NCBI GenBank assembly: GCA_934154515.1 | Contig: CAKPGD010000002.1 | Coordinates: 1 to 44,845, forward strand | Reading direction: 5' to 3' | Length of the DNA: 44,845 nucleotides | From: an uncultured Clostridia bacterium | Lineage (GTDB): Bacteria > Bacillota > Clostridia > TANB77 > CAG-508 | In this document: in pieces, positions 16,533-23,483 of the stretch | Layout of the letters: each line of letters starts with the position of its first letter | Numbering within the stretch: the first letter of the stretch is position 1 | The notes under the pieces: generated by a model | Databases searched by the model: none | Seen by the model: only the letters and a program-made list of their open reading frames with translations | What the model was told of the DNA's origin: nothing | Translations under genes and position numbers: made by a program

Positions 16533-17258
16533 TTATTCTTCCCAATTATGATATACTTCTGATACATCATCTAAATCGTCTAACATATCTAATAATCTTT
16601 CCATTCTAGCAGCTCCTGCTTCATCTAAAGCAACATATGTAGATGGAACCATTTGTACTCCTGCTTCTAAGAATTCTAGTCCTTCTGCTTCTAATTTTTC
16701 TCTAACTTCTGAGAAATTACTTGGATCTGTTGTTATCTCATAAACTTCTTCCTCTGCTGAGAAGTCTTCTGCTCCTGCTTCTATTGCAAGCATCATTAGA
16801 CTATCTTCATCTAATGGGCAATTTGATTTATCTATAACTATTACACCTTTTTTAGCAAATAGGTATGATACACATCCACTAGTTCCTAAGTTTCCACCAC
16901 ATTTATCAAATGCATGTCTTACATCGGCAGCTGTTCTATTTTTGTTATCTGTTGCTGCTTCTACTATAACTGCTATTCCATTTGGTCCGTATCCTTCATA
17001 TGTCATTTCTTCATAGTTTTCTGCATTACCAGCTCCTGCTGCTTTTTTTATTGCATTATTTATTGTATCATTTGGCATATTTGCTGCTTTACATTTAGCT
17101 ATAACGTCTTTTAATTTTGAGTTTCCTGCTGGGTCAGCTCCTCCTTGTTTTACTGCCATTAATAATTCTCTACCTAATTTTGTAAATACTTTTCCTCTTG
17201 CTGCATCTGCTTTACCTTTCTTTGCTTGTATGTTGTGCCATTTGCTATGTCCTGACAT
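16533..17258 (-). CDS. yebC: YebC/PmpR/TACO1-family protein
   Basis: 241 residues, a normal length. The N-terminal MSGHSKWHNIQAKKGKADA is the family signature. Other conserved blocks are YEGYGPNGIAVIVEAATDNKNRTA (about 83-106) and LGTSGCVSYLF (about 118-128). YebC proteins were long called transcriptional regulators; recent work assigns some of them a role in helping ribosomes past difficult sequences such as proline runs. It is a cytosolic protein with strong GAAGGAGG at the start and its own terminator. A translation-related role would be interesting given the CGG stalls proposed in this window, but nothing in the sequence links them. Confidence 0.97.
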   Translation of the reverse strand: MSGHSKWHNIQAKKGKADAARGKVFTKLGRELLMAVKQGGADPAGNSKLKDVIAKCKAANMPNDTINNAIKKAAGAGNAENYEEMTYEGYGPNGIAVIVEAATDNKNRTAADVRHAFDKCGGNLGTSGCVSYLFAKKGVIVIDKSNCPLDEDSLMMLAIEAGAEDFSAEEEVYEITTDPSNFSEVREKLEAEGLEFLEAGVQMVPSTYVALDEAGAARMERLLDMLDDLDDVSEVYHNWEE

Positions 17259-17356
17259 ATTAATTCCTCCTTCATTTTTTTATATTTATTCAAAATATTT
17301 TTATTTTTAACTTGTTTTTTATTGTAACATATATTTTTTTATTTGTGTAGTGTTTT

Positions 17357-17531
17357 TTATAAATTACTTTTATTATCATTATATTTTGAAATCGATATTC
17401 TTTCTAATAGTCTTTCTAGCATATATGTTTGTAAAACTGATTGTGCTGCTACATTATTTTATTTAGCCATGTTATTTATTGCAGCTTTAAAACTTATTGT
17501 ATTTCTTTTCAGTTATAACACCTTTATCCAT
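17357..17531 (-). pseudogene. Remnant of an AbiEii-like nucleotidyltransferase toxin gene
   Basis: An ATG at 17529-17531 with GAGGG upstream begins MDKGVITEKKYNKF and stops. Shifting one base gives SFKAAINNMAK, a stop, then NNVAAQSVLQTYMLERLL followed by ERISISKYNDN. This is the N-terminal helix pair of AbiEii/AbiGii toxins (the usual N-V-x-x-Q-x-L-Q-x-Y-x-L-E-R-L-L-x-R-I-S-x-S-x-Y pattern), ending where the nucleotidyltransferase core (FILKGG) should start. One frameshift, one stop and loss of everything downstream mean it is dead. No AbiEi antitoxin is left. The 17259-17738 gap holds otherwise only promoters. Confidence 0.65.
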
Positions 17532-17566
17532 TAAAAATTACCCTCTTTTTTGACAATCATACTCAT

Positions 17567-17595
17567 ATTATATATTAAATCGGTATAATTGTCGA
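17567..17595 (-). promoter_or_regulatory. Promoter of the AbiEii remnant
   Basis: Minus strand: TCGACA (17590-17595), 17-base spacer, TATAAT (17567-17572). Confidence 0.5.
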
Positions 17596-17637
17596 ATTTT
17601 ATAGCTAAATAAAATATCATAATTTTCTCTCATTTAT

Positions 17638-17666
17638 TTGATATTGGCTCTAAAATATGTTATAAT
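17638..17666 (+). promoter_or_regulatory. Sigma-A promoter of the 17739 gene
   Basis: TTGATA (17638-17643), 17-base spacer, TATAAT (17661-17666). Downstream, TTAGCA (17691-17696) and TGCTAA (17707-17712) form an inverted repeat in the leader that could be an operator. Confidence 0.65.
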
Positions 17667-17738
17667 CCTATTATAGTAACTAATTAACATTTAGCATGCA
17701 ATCAGGTGCTAAGAATTATTAACAAAGGAGATATGGTT

Positions 17739-18368
17739 ATGGCAATTTTTCTTTTGGTATTCGCACTCGCTCTTAATTTTATTATTTCATGGGCAAATGC
17801 AAACTATGTTGGTCGGTATTGGTCAGAGTCTAAAGAAGTAGGCGGTAGCTTTAGAGTCTATATTGTAGTAGGTTACATTATGGCAATAGCCGGATTTACT
17901 ATGGTATATGGTTATATTTTACTACTTATTTCTCCACTCTTTTTACAAATGGCAAAAGTAGATCAAGAAACGATTTTGATGTTTGAACAACTTGCATCAG
18001 ATTTGATTTATCTTTTCTGTGTTATAACTATGATTCCAACTGGTTTTTACATTTGGATTCGTAGTTTAAAAAACTTTTGGGAAAAGAAAACTTTGGCTAA
18101 TGGTTTAACTGCTGGTTGGAACTCATATGCTCAAATTCATAATACTATTAGTGTAGCGCGAAATGCACCAAGTGCTTTAGGTAGAGTTGTAGAAGCTCTC
18201 TTTGGTGGTAAAGGTAAGAAAAAAGACAATACCGTAATTGTGTTATGTGCAATTTTTGTATTAATTCTTGCTATATTTGGTGGATATTTCACAGCATCTG
18301 CAATTATGAAAAAAGCCGATCGTGAGTATGATATGTTTGCTGATCTCAAAAAAAGAAATCTAAACTAG
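17739..18368 (+). CDS. Four-helix membrane protein, unknown function, foreign codon use
   Basis: 209 residues from the ATG at 17739, eight bases after AAAGGAG. The ATG two codons earlier is too close. Hydrophobic helices are at about 2-18, 37-65, 85-105 and 170-190. A conserved-looking loop SWANANYVGRYWSESKEVGG follows helix 1, a basic GKGKKK turn precedes the last helix, and the C-terminus is charged. I do not recognise the family. Its arginine codons are mostly CGN, including in-frame CGG (VG-R-YW) at 17811-17813, unlike neighbours that use AGA. It is on the opposite strand from most genes and next to a decayed toxin gene. Together these suggest acquisition by transfer. Confidence 0.7.
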   Translation: MAIFLLVFALALNFIISWANANYVGRYWSESKEVGGSFRVYIVVGYIMAIAGFTMVYGYILLLISPLFLQMAKVDQETILMFEQLASDLIYLFCVITMIPTGFYIWIRSLKNFWEKKTLANGLTAGWNSYAQIHNTISVARNAPSALGRVVEALFGGKGKKKDNTVIVLCAIFVLILAIFGGYFTASAIMKKADREYDMFADLKKRNLN

Positions 18369-18395
18369 TATTAGCATCAAATTATCTCAAAACTT

Positions 18396-18434
18396 AAAAA
18401 AGACTTTAAGAGAAAATCTCTTAAAGTCTTTTTA
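18396..18434. terminator. Bidirectional terminator between convergent genes
   Basis: 18-base perfect stem (18396-18413 with 18417-18434) around a 3-base loop, with A and T tracts at the ends. It serves the plus-strand 17739 gene and the minus-strand DHHW gene. Confidence 0.92.
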
Positions 18435-18489
18435 TGTTCATGTTTTTAGCTCCTTCACACGTTGCTTGATATATTCCATATCGTTCTTT

Positions 18490-19578
18490 CTATTTCAGCG
18501 CAGTACTATTATTTATTACCAAGGTACTGTACATAAATAACACATCTTGATTATTAAACTCTATATATTCGCCTAAAATTTTAGGTGATATATATCTTGT
18601 GTCTACGACTGTAATCTTGCTATATGCTTCTACTAATAGTGGTATTAAACTGCTTCCATATGAATCTCTAAATACAATTAACTCTTTTTTGTTATCTTTT
18701 TGTAGATTTTCTATTGTTAGCAGTGGTGTAGCACCTGATAAATATATATCATATTTGTCTAAAGAGTTTTTCTTTTCCATATCATATACTTTTGTCTGCT
18801 TTTTGCTTTCGTAATTATATACTGTACAATTTTCTAATGTTTTATTAGTTAGTATATACATCGGTTCGTTTTGTGTTTTTATTGGCACCTGACTTGCATA
18901 TACTCCTTTAAAATCTGCCACTTTTATTTTTTCGTATTGCGTACTTACATTTATATTCATCTTACTTGCAATTTCATTTGCTACTTTAGGTAAATTTTCT
19001 TGTTTCCAATGAGTATCTGTTTTATAGTAGTCTGATAATTCTAGTAAATCAAATATTTTTATATATTGAATATTGCTTAAATTTTGTTGCATTATACTTT
19101 CTAGTTTATTATAGTCTATTTTTAAATTATCTTTATTTACAAAGTAATTTTTATCTGGAACTATTGTATAATATATATTGTTTTTTTCGTTTAGATATAA
19201 GTCTTTTATTTGATTTATCTTATTTGTAACATTTATTACTGATTTTTCATTTAATTTATATGTTTGTTCTATTAGATATTCCTCGTACTTGTATATATTA
19301 TTATAGTTTTGTTTTTTTAATATATTAAATTCAACTCCAACTTTTAATTTTCTAAATTCATCTCTTTGTATAAATTGGTCCATTGAATATTTATCAAATT
19401 TCTCAAAAAAACTACCATCAAATAGTTTAGAAATTGAAAATTCAGGAAAATGTGCTAGCTTTCTTCTTTCTGCTATAGAAATATCTGTATCTTTTTTTAA
19501 AATATTTATAATAAATACGGTTGTAATTATAAACACAAACACTATAGTAACTACAACATTTTTTACTTTTTCTGTCAT
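18490..19578 (-). CDS. DHHW-family (AlgX/AlgJ-like) O-acetylation protein
   Basis: 362 residues with an N-terminal membrane anchor (about 7-27), rest extracytoplasmic. The catalytic Asp-x-His is DTHW (188-191), and the serine motif is FRDSYGSS (303-310), as in SGNH/DHHW acyltransferases. Such proteins move acetyl groups, delivered by an MBOAT partner, onto a polysaccharide outside the cell. The ATG has TTAGGAGG upstream and lies nine bases after the MBOAT stop, so the two are co-expressed. The target polymer is not evident; the surface glycan made by genes at 1-5 kb is one possibility. Confidence 0.85.
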   Translation of the reverse strand: MTEKVKNVVVTIVFVFIITTVFIINILKKDTDISIAERRKLAHFPEFSISKLFDGSFFEKFDKYSMDQFIQRDEFRKLKVGVEFNILKKQNYNNIYKYEEYLIEQTYKLNEKSVINVTNKINQIKDLYLNEKNNIYYTIVPDKNYFVNKDNLKIDYNKLESIMQQNLSNIQYIKIFDLLELSDYYKTDTHWKQENLPKVANEIASKMNINVSTQYEKIKVADFKGVYASQVPIKTQNEPMYILTNKTLENCTVYNYESKKQTKVYDMEKKNSLDKYDIYLSGATPLLTIENLQKDNKKELIVFRDSYGSSLIPLLVEAYSKITVVDTRYISPKILGEYIEFNNQDVLFMYSTLVINNSTALK

Positions 19579-19587
19579 ACCTTCCTC

Positions 19588-20979
19588 CTAAAATCTAAAA
19601 TATAAAAATGGATTATATGAGTTATCTACCAAATATGCTGTAACCACAATTAAAATTACGGCTATACATATTGGCTCTAAAATGTTTATTATTTTATTAA
19701 ATAGCTCTTTTTTTCTTAATTTTTCTATTGCATTTTTCAAAAGTGGTGTTGCCCCTATTATAGCAATTATTAAAACGACAAAATAATTTTTCAAATAATA
19801 TATTGTATAATTATTTATACAGTTTTCTCCATTTGCTCCAAACAAACCTATAATGTTTCTGCAAGCCTCTGTCATATTATTTGCATTAAAAATAATAAAA
19901 CTTAGCATAACTATAAATAGTACATATACCCTTTTTAAAACGTTTGGCATTTTTTCTATATATTTTCCAAGCCATAACTTTTCTACTATTAGTATTATTC
20001 CAAACATTACGCCCCAAATAACAAAGTTCCAACTCGCTCCATGCCATATTCCTGTAAGAGCCCATACTATTAAAATATTTATTATTAATCTTTTTGTTCC
20101 TGCACGATTTCCTCCTAAAGGGATATATACATAGTCCCTAAACCATGTACTTAATGATATATGCCATCTTCTCCAAAATTCTGTTATACTTTTTGAAATA
20201 TATGGATAATTAAAGTTTTCTAAAAAGTGGAATCCAAACATTCTTCCTAACCCTATTGCCATATCCGAATAAGCTGAAAAGTCAAAATATATTTGTAGCA
20301 TATACCCTATTGCAAATATCCAGTAAAATATTACACTTTTTTCGTCTGTTCCTGTAAAAGCATTGCATAGCTCTCCTAACATATTTGCAATTAATACTTT
20401 TTTTGCTAATCCTACTACAAATCTTCTTACTCCATATGCAAAATTTTCAAAACTATGCTTTCTATTATTTAATTCTTTCTCTATTGTTTCATATCTTACT
20501 ATTGGTCCTGCTATTAGTTGAGGAAATAGTGAGACATATGTAGCAAGTTTTAAGAGACTTTTTTGTAATTTTACTTTTCCTTTATATACATCAACCTCAT
20601 AGCTGATGATTTGGAATGTATAAAACGAAATTCCTATTGGAAGAGCTAATTTTAGAAGTGTTATGTTTGTATTAAATATTGTATTTATATTTGTTATTAT
20701 AAAATCCGTATATTTAAATACACATAAAAGTGCTACATGTATGGCTATAACTAATGTTAAAATAGTTTTACTCTTGTATTTATCTATAAAAATAGCTCCA
20801 ACATATGCTATTAAAATTTCTGCTAGCATCAAAAATACATATTTGGGTTCTCCATAAAAGTAAAATAGCATGGATGCCACAAATAATATAAAGTTCTTTG
20901 CTTTTTTAGGCACAGCAAAATATGCTATTATTACTATTGGTAAAAAATAATATAAAAAGCTTATACTTGTAAATAACAT
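19588..20979 (-). CDS. MBOAT-family O-acyltransferase (AlgI/DltB-like)
   Basis: 463 residues and about ten to twelve membrane helices. Motifs are FPQLIAGPIVRYETI (152-166), YFDFSAYSDMAIGLGRMFGF (231-250), FWRRWHISLSTWFRDYVYIPLGG (268-290) and GIWHGASWNFVIWG (310-323) with the catalytic His313. The C-terminus ends NPFLYFRF, as in the AlgI group. It passes acyl groups across the membrane to an extracellular partner, here the DHHW protein directly downstream. The DUF4358 gene lies upstream, the usual trio in Clostridia. Confidence 0.93.
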   Translation of the reverse strand: MLFTSISFLYYFLPIVIIAYFAVPKKAKNFILFVASMLFYFYGEPKYVFLMLAEILIAYVGAIFIDKYKSKTILTLVIAIHVALLCVFKYTDFIITNINTIFNTNITLLKLALPIGISFYTFQIISYEVDVYKGKVKLQKSLLKLATYVSLFPQLIAGPIVRYETIEKELNNRKHSFENFAYGVRRFVVGLAKKVLIANMLGELCNAFTGTDEKSVIFYWIFAIGYMLQIYFDFSAYSDMAIGLGRMFGFHFLENFNYPYISKSITEFWRRWHISLSTWFRDYVYIPLGGNRAGTKRLIINILIVWALTGIWHGASWNFVIWGVMFGIILIVEKLWLGKYIEKMPNVLKRVYVLFIVMLSFIIFNANNMTEACRNIIGLFGANGENCINNYTIYYLKNYFVVLIIAIIGATPLLKNAIEKLRKKELFNKIINILEPICIAVILIVVTAYLVDNSYNPFLYFRF

Positions 20980-21039
20980 TTTCCTCTTGTATGGTATATT
21001 AACTTTCCCATACTCTCCTCTCTGTTTTTTTATTTAATA

Positions 21040-21159
21040 TAGAATTAAGATTTTATACTCAGCATATACTGCTGTAAAGCCTTAATTCTAGCATATTATC
21101 TTCTGTAGAAAGTTATTATACTTTCTACAGAACAGATAAAGCTTCCTTATTTGGAAGCT
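21040..21159. repeat. Cluster of three inverted repeats upstream of the MBOAT gene
   Basis: (1) TAGAATTAAG (21040-21049) and CTTAATTCTA (21081-21090) enclose a smaller palindrome, CAGCA-5-TGCTG (21060-21074). (2) TTCTGTAGAAAGT (21101-21113) and ACTTTCTACAGAA (21120-21132) are a perfect 13-base hairpin. (3) AGCTTCC (21140-21146) and GGAAGCT (21153-21159). None has a good T tract on the minus strand. Repeat 3 may be a weak terminator for the DUF4358 gene. Confidence 0.6.
21050..21078 (-). promoter_or_regulatory. Promoter of the MBOAT-DHHW pair, with a dyad in the spacer
   Basis: Minus strand: TTTACA (21073-21078), 17-base spacer, TAAAAT (21050-21055). The CAGCA/TGCTG palindrome occupies much of the spacer, a common operator position. 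Confidence 0.55.
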
Positions 21160-21173
21160 CTATTTTTAATATA

Positions 21174-21761
21174 TTATTGTACTACAAACATTTCTGGTGG
21201 AAGTTCTATATTTTCTTCCTCTCCTGCTTTTTCTAATTCTTTTCCTATTTTATTGTCTACATATTTTTTAAACTCTTCGTAAACTAGCTTTGCCCATTCT
21301 TCATCTGACATTACTAAGAATATAATGTTGTCACTGTTTGTAACATATAGTTTTTCAGCTGAAACACAAATCCATTTTCCCATATCTATGTTGTCTATTA
21401 TCTCTTGTTTCATCTTTTCTATGTCTGCTCCAGGTTTTACTTTAAGTACTACTGCACTATATGCTTGTGCATTCATAAGTGGTTCTGAGACAACTAGTTT
21501 CTCTACATTTTCGTTAGATTGTAATCCTGTATATGCTTTAACTAGTTCTTCGTCAGATATATCTATTTCCTCGGTTTCTAATTGTGGCAATTGTTCCTTC
21601 AGATTAGAATTGATTGTTTTCATCATACTTTTCATTTGACCTACTGTTTCTATTTTTGCCTCACTATTACTATTTTTGTTGCTTGTTGCAACTACAATTC
21701 CTATTACAGCAATTATTAAAACAGCTATAACAAGTATTATTGCTATTGTTTGTTTTTTCAT
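21174..21761 (-). CDS. DUF4358-family membrane-anchored protein
   Basis: 195 residues. It has an N-terminal membrane anchor (about 5-26) without a lipobox Cys, then an acidic extracytoplasmic domain. The stretch SAVVLKVKPGADIEKMKQEI (about 102-121), followed by VSAEKLYVTNSDNIIFLVMSD, resembles DUF4358 proteins. These are commonly encoded next to MBOAT and DHHW acetylation genes, as here. The biochemical role is unknown; an accessory function in polymer acetylation is inferred from this neighbourhood. It has its own promoter and the ribosome site AAGGAGG. Confidence 0.75.
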   Translation of the reverse strand: MKKQTIAIILVIAVLIIAVIGIVVATSNKNSNSEAKIETVGQMKSMMKTINSNLKEQLPQLETEEIDISDEELVKAYTGLQSNENVEKLVVSEPLMNAQAYSAVVLKVKPGADIEKMKQEIIDNIDMGKWICVSAEKLYVTNSDNIIFLVMSDEEWAKLVYEEFKKYVDNKIGKELEKAGEEENIELPPEMFVVQ

Positions 21762-21814
21762 AAGTTTTCCTCCTTATATATTTTATTTTTTGTCCTATGT
21801 TAGTAGACAATTTT

Positions 21815-21843
21815 AGTATAACATATAGAAGTTTTTTTGTCTA
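21815..21843 (-). promoter_or_regulatory. Promoter of the DUF4358 gene
   Basis: Minus strand: TAGACA (21838-21843), 17-base spacer, TATACT (21815-21820). Confidence 0.55.
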
Positions 21844-21849
21844 TATTTT

Positions 21850-22056
21850 TTACTCTACTACTTCAAATTCTGCATCTTGTATTGCTTCTTTTATTTCTTC
21901 TAATGTAGTAGCATTTTCATCATATTCTATTTTTGCTGTTTTTTCTTCTAAACTTACTTCTGCTCTAACTCCTTCTATTGCATTTAAAACTCTTGTAAGT
22001 CTTGATGAACATCCTTCACAATGCATACCTTCTATTTTTAATTCTATATTTTCCAT
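21850..22056 (-). CDS. copZ: Heavy-metal-associated (HMA) domain protein, CopZ-like
   Basis: 68 residues forming a single ferredoxin-like HMA domain. GMHCEGC (about 10-16) holds the two metal-binding cysteines. The rest (VEVSLEEKTAKIEYDEN-type beta strand and DAEFEV end) fits the fold. CopZ-type chaperones carry Cu(I) to ATPases, but no copper ATPase or CsoR is near, so metal identity is open. It follows metK by 31 bases with AAGGAGG and is probably co-transcribed under the SAM riboswitch. Confidence 0.85.
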   Translation of the reverse strand: MENIELKIEGMHCEGCSSRLTRVLNAIEGVRAEVSLEEKTAKIEYDENATTLEEIKEAIQDAEFEVVE

Positions 22057-22087
22057 TTTGTTTTCCTCCTTAATTTTATTTTTTATA

Positions 22088-23230
22088 TTATAACACTATA
22101 ACCTTTTCCCATACAAGCTCTTCTTTTCCAAAATGTCCGTAATTTGTTGTTTTCTTGTATATTGGTTTTTGCAAATCTAAAAAATTAATAATTCCTCTTG
22201 GTGTTAAATCAAATTTATTATTTATTTTTTCTATTATTTTTTCTTCTGGAATTGTTGCTGTTCCAAAAGTTTCTACATATATAGAAATTGGTTTTGCTAC
22301 TCCTATTGCATATGATAATTGTATTTCACATCTTTTTGCTAGTCCATTTGCTACTATATTTTTAGCTAAAAATCTTGCCATATATGAAGCTGATCTATCT
22401 ACTTTTGTTGCATCTTTTCCTGAAAAAGCTCCCCCACCATGTCTTGCATATCCTCCATACGTGTCTACTATTATTTTTCTTCCTGTTAGTCCACTATCTC
22501 CTAAAGGTCCTCCTATTACAAATCTTCCTGTTGGATTTATATAATATTTTGTATTTTCATCTAGTAATTCTTTTGGTACTATTGGATATATAACTTTTTC
22601 TTTAATGTCTTGTTTTAGTGTTTCTAGACTTACATTTGCATCATGTTGTGTAGATACAACTATTGCATCTATTCTAACTGGTTTACCATCTTCATATTCT
22701 ATTGTTACTTGTGTTTTTCCATCTGGTCTTAAGTAGTTTATAATGTTTTCTTTTCTGACTTCTGTTAGTCTTTTTGCTAGTTTATGTGCTAAATATATTG
22801 GCATAGGCATAAAATTATCCGTTTCATCGCATGCATATCCAAACATTAATCCTTGATCTCCTGCTCCTTCTGATGTTATTTTTTCTCCTTCTTTTTGCTC
22901 AAGTGATTTGTTAACTCCAAGTGCAATATCTTGTGACTGCTCTGATATATTTAAATGTACTTTGCAAGTTTTTGGATTTATATCTAACTTTTCATCTCCA
23001 TATCCTACTTCTGCTATAGCATTTCTAACTATTTTTTCAATATCTACCTTTCCATTTGAAGTTATTTCTCCTGTTACAAATACTTCTCCTTTGCTTGCTA
23101 CTGTTTCGCATGCTACTCTTGAATTTTTGTCTTGTTCTAAATATGCATCTAATATGCTATCTGATATATAGTCACATAGCTTATCTGGATGCCCTTCTGT
23201 TACACTTTCTGATGTAAATAATTTTCTCAT
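22088..23230 (-). CDS. metK: S-adenosylmethionine synthetase
   Basis: 380 residues. It makes SAM from methionine and ATP. Motifs are FTSESVTEGHPDKLCDYISDSILDA (near the start, metal and ATP binding), GAGDQGLMFGYA (about 121-132) and GGGAFSGKDATKVDRSA (about 246-262, P-loop-like). The length is slightly shorter than the E. coli enzyme (384). GAAGGAA precedes the ATG. The 220-base leader carries a SAM-I-type riboswitch and terminator, so expression should fall when SAM is abundant. Confidence 0.97.
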   Translation of the reverse strand: MRKLFTSESVTEGHPDKLCDYISDSILDAYLEQDKNSRVACETVASKGEVFVTGEITSNGKVDIEKIVRNAIAEVGYGDEKLDINPKTCKVHLNISEQSQDIALGVNKSLEQKEGEKITSEGAGDQGLMFGYACDETDNFMPMPIYLAHKLAKRLTEVRKENIINYLRPDGKTQVTIEYEDGKPVRIDAIVVSTQHDANVSLETLKQDIKEKVIYPIVPKELLDENTKYYINPTGRFVIGGPLGDSGLTGRKIIVDTYGGYARHGGGAFSGKDATKVDRSASYMARFLAKNIVANGLAKRCEIQLSYAIGVAKPISIYVETFGTATIPEEKIIEKINNKFDLTPRGIINFLDLQKPIYKKTTNYGHFGKEELVWEKVIVL

Positions 23231-23290
23231 TTTTAATTCCTTCTTTCATTCATATATTCATATGTTACACAAATTTGACTTCTATAATAC

Positions 23291-23444
23291 AAAAACCTTT
23301 GCAATAATTTGCAAAGGTTAATAATTTTTAACTTATAAAAATCATCATCCAAAGCATTTTTGCCTTGTCGGTATTAGCACCTTATTATAAAAATAGGTTG
23401 CTGTGGAGTCTTAAAGCCGATTCTCTCGTCCACTCTTGATAACA
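23291..23444 (-). ncRNA. SAM-I (S-box) riboswitch, divergent, with terminator
   Basis: Minus strand from 23444: P1 GTTATC pairs with GATGAT (near 23341-23346). AAGAGTGG, a GAGAA loop capped by CGA/TCG, GCAACC with AGGTGCTAAT (P3), and an AAGGCA/TGCTTT P4 follow in S-box order. The core bases AAGAG, GCAACC and GGTGCTAA are kept, but GGCAACC is changed to AGCAACC. The segment between the P2 arms does not match the common consensus well. The expression platform is a strong terminator, AACCTTTGCAA-4-TTGCAAAGGTT (23294-23319), then T residues. Confidence 0.85.
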
Positions 23445-23454
23445 TATTAAAGCT

Positions 23455-23483
23455 ATTATAAATATTATTATTTATTTTGTCAA
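23455..23483 (-). promoter_or_regulatory. Consensus sigma-A promoter of metK
   Basis: Minus strand: perfect TTGACA (23478-23483), 17-base spacer, perfect TATAAT (23455-23460). It overlaps the 3' end of the acyl-CoA synthetase gene. Confidence 0.88.

Noticed and set aside
18438..18479. A 13-codon minus-strand frame, MEYIKQRVKELKT, between the DHHW gene and its terminator
   Set aside because: Too short to support without conservation; only a weak upstream A/G stretch. Its GC-richer codons are mildly curious but not evidence of a gene.
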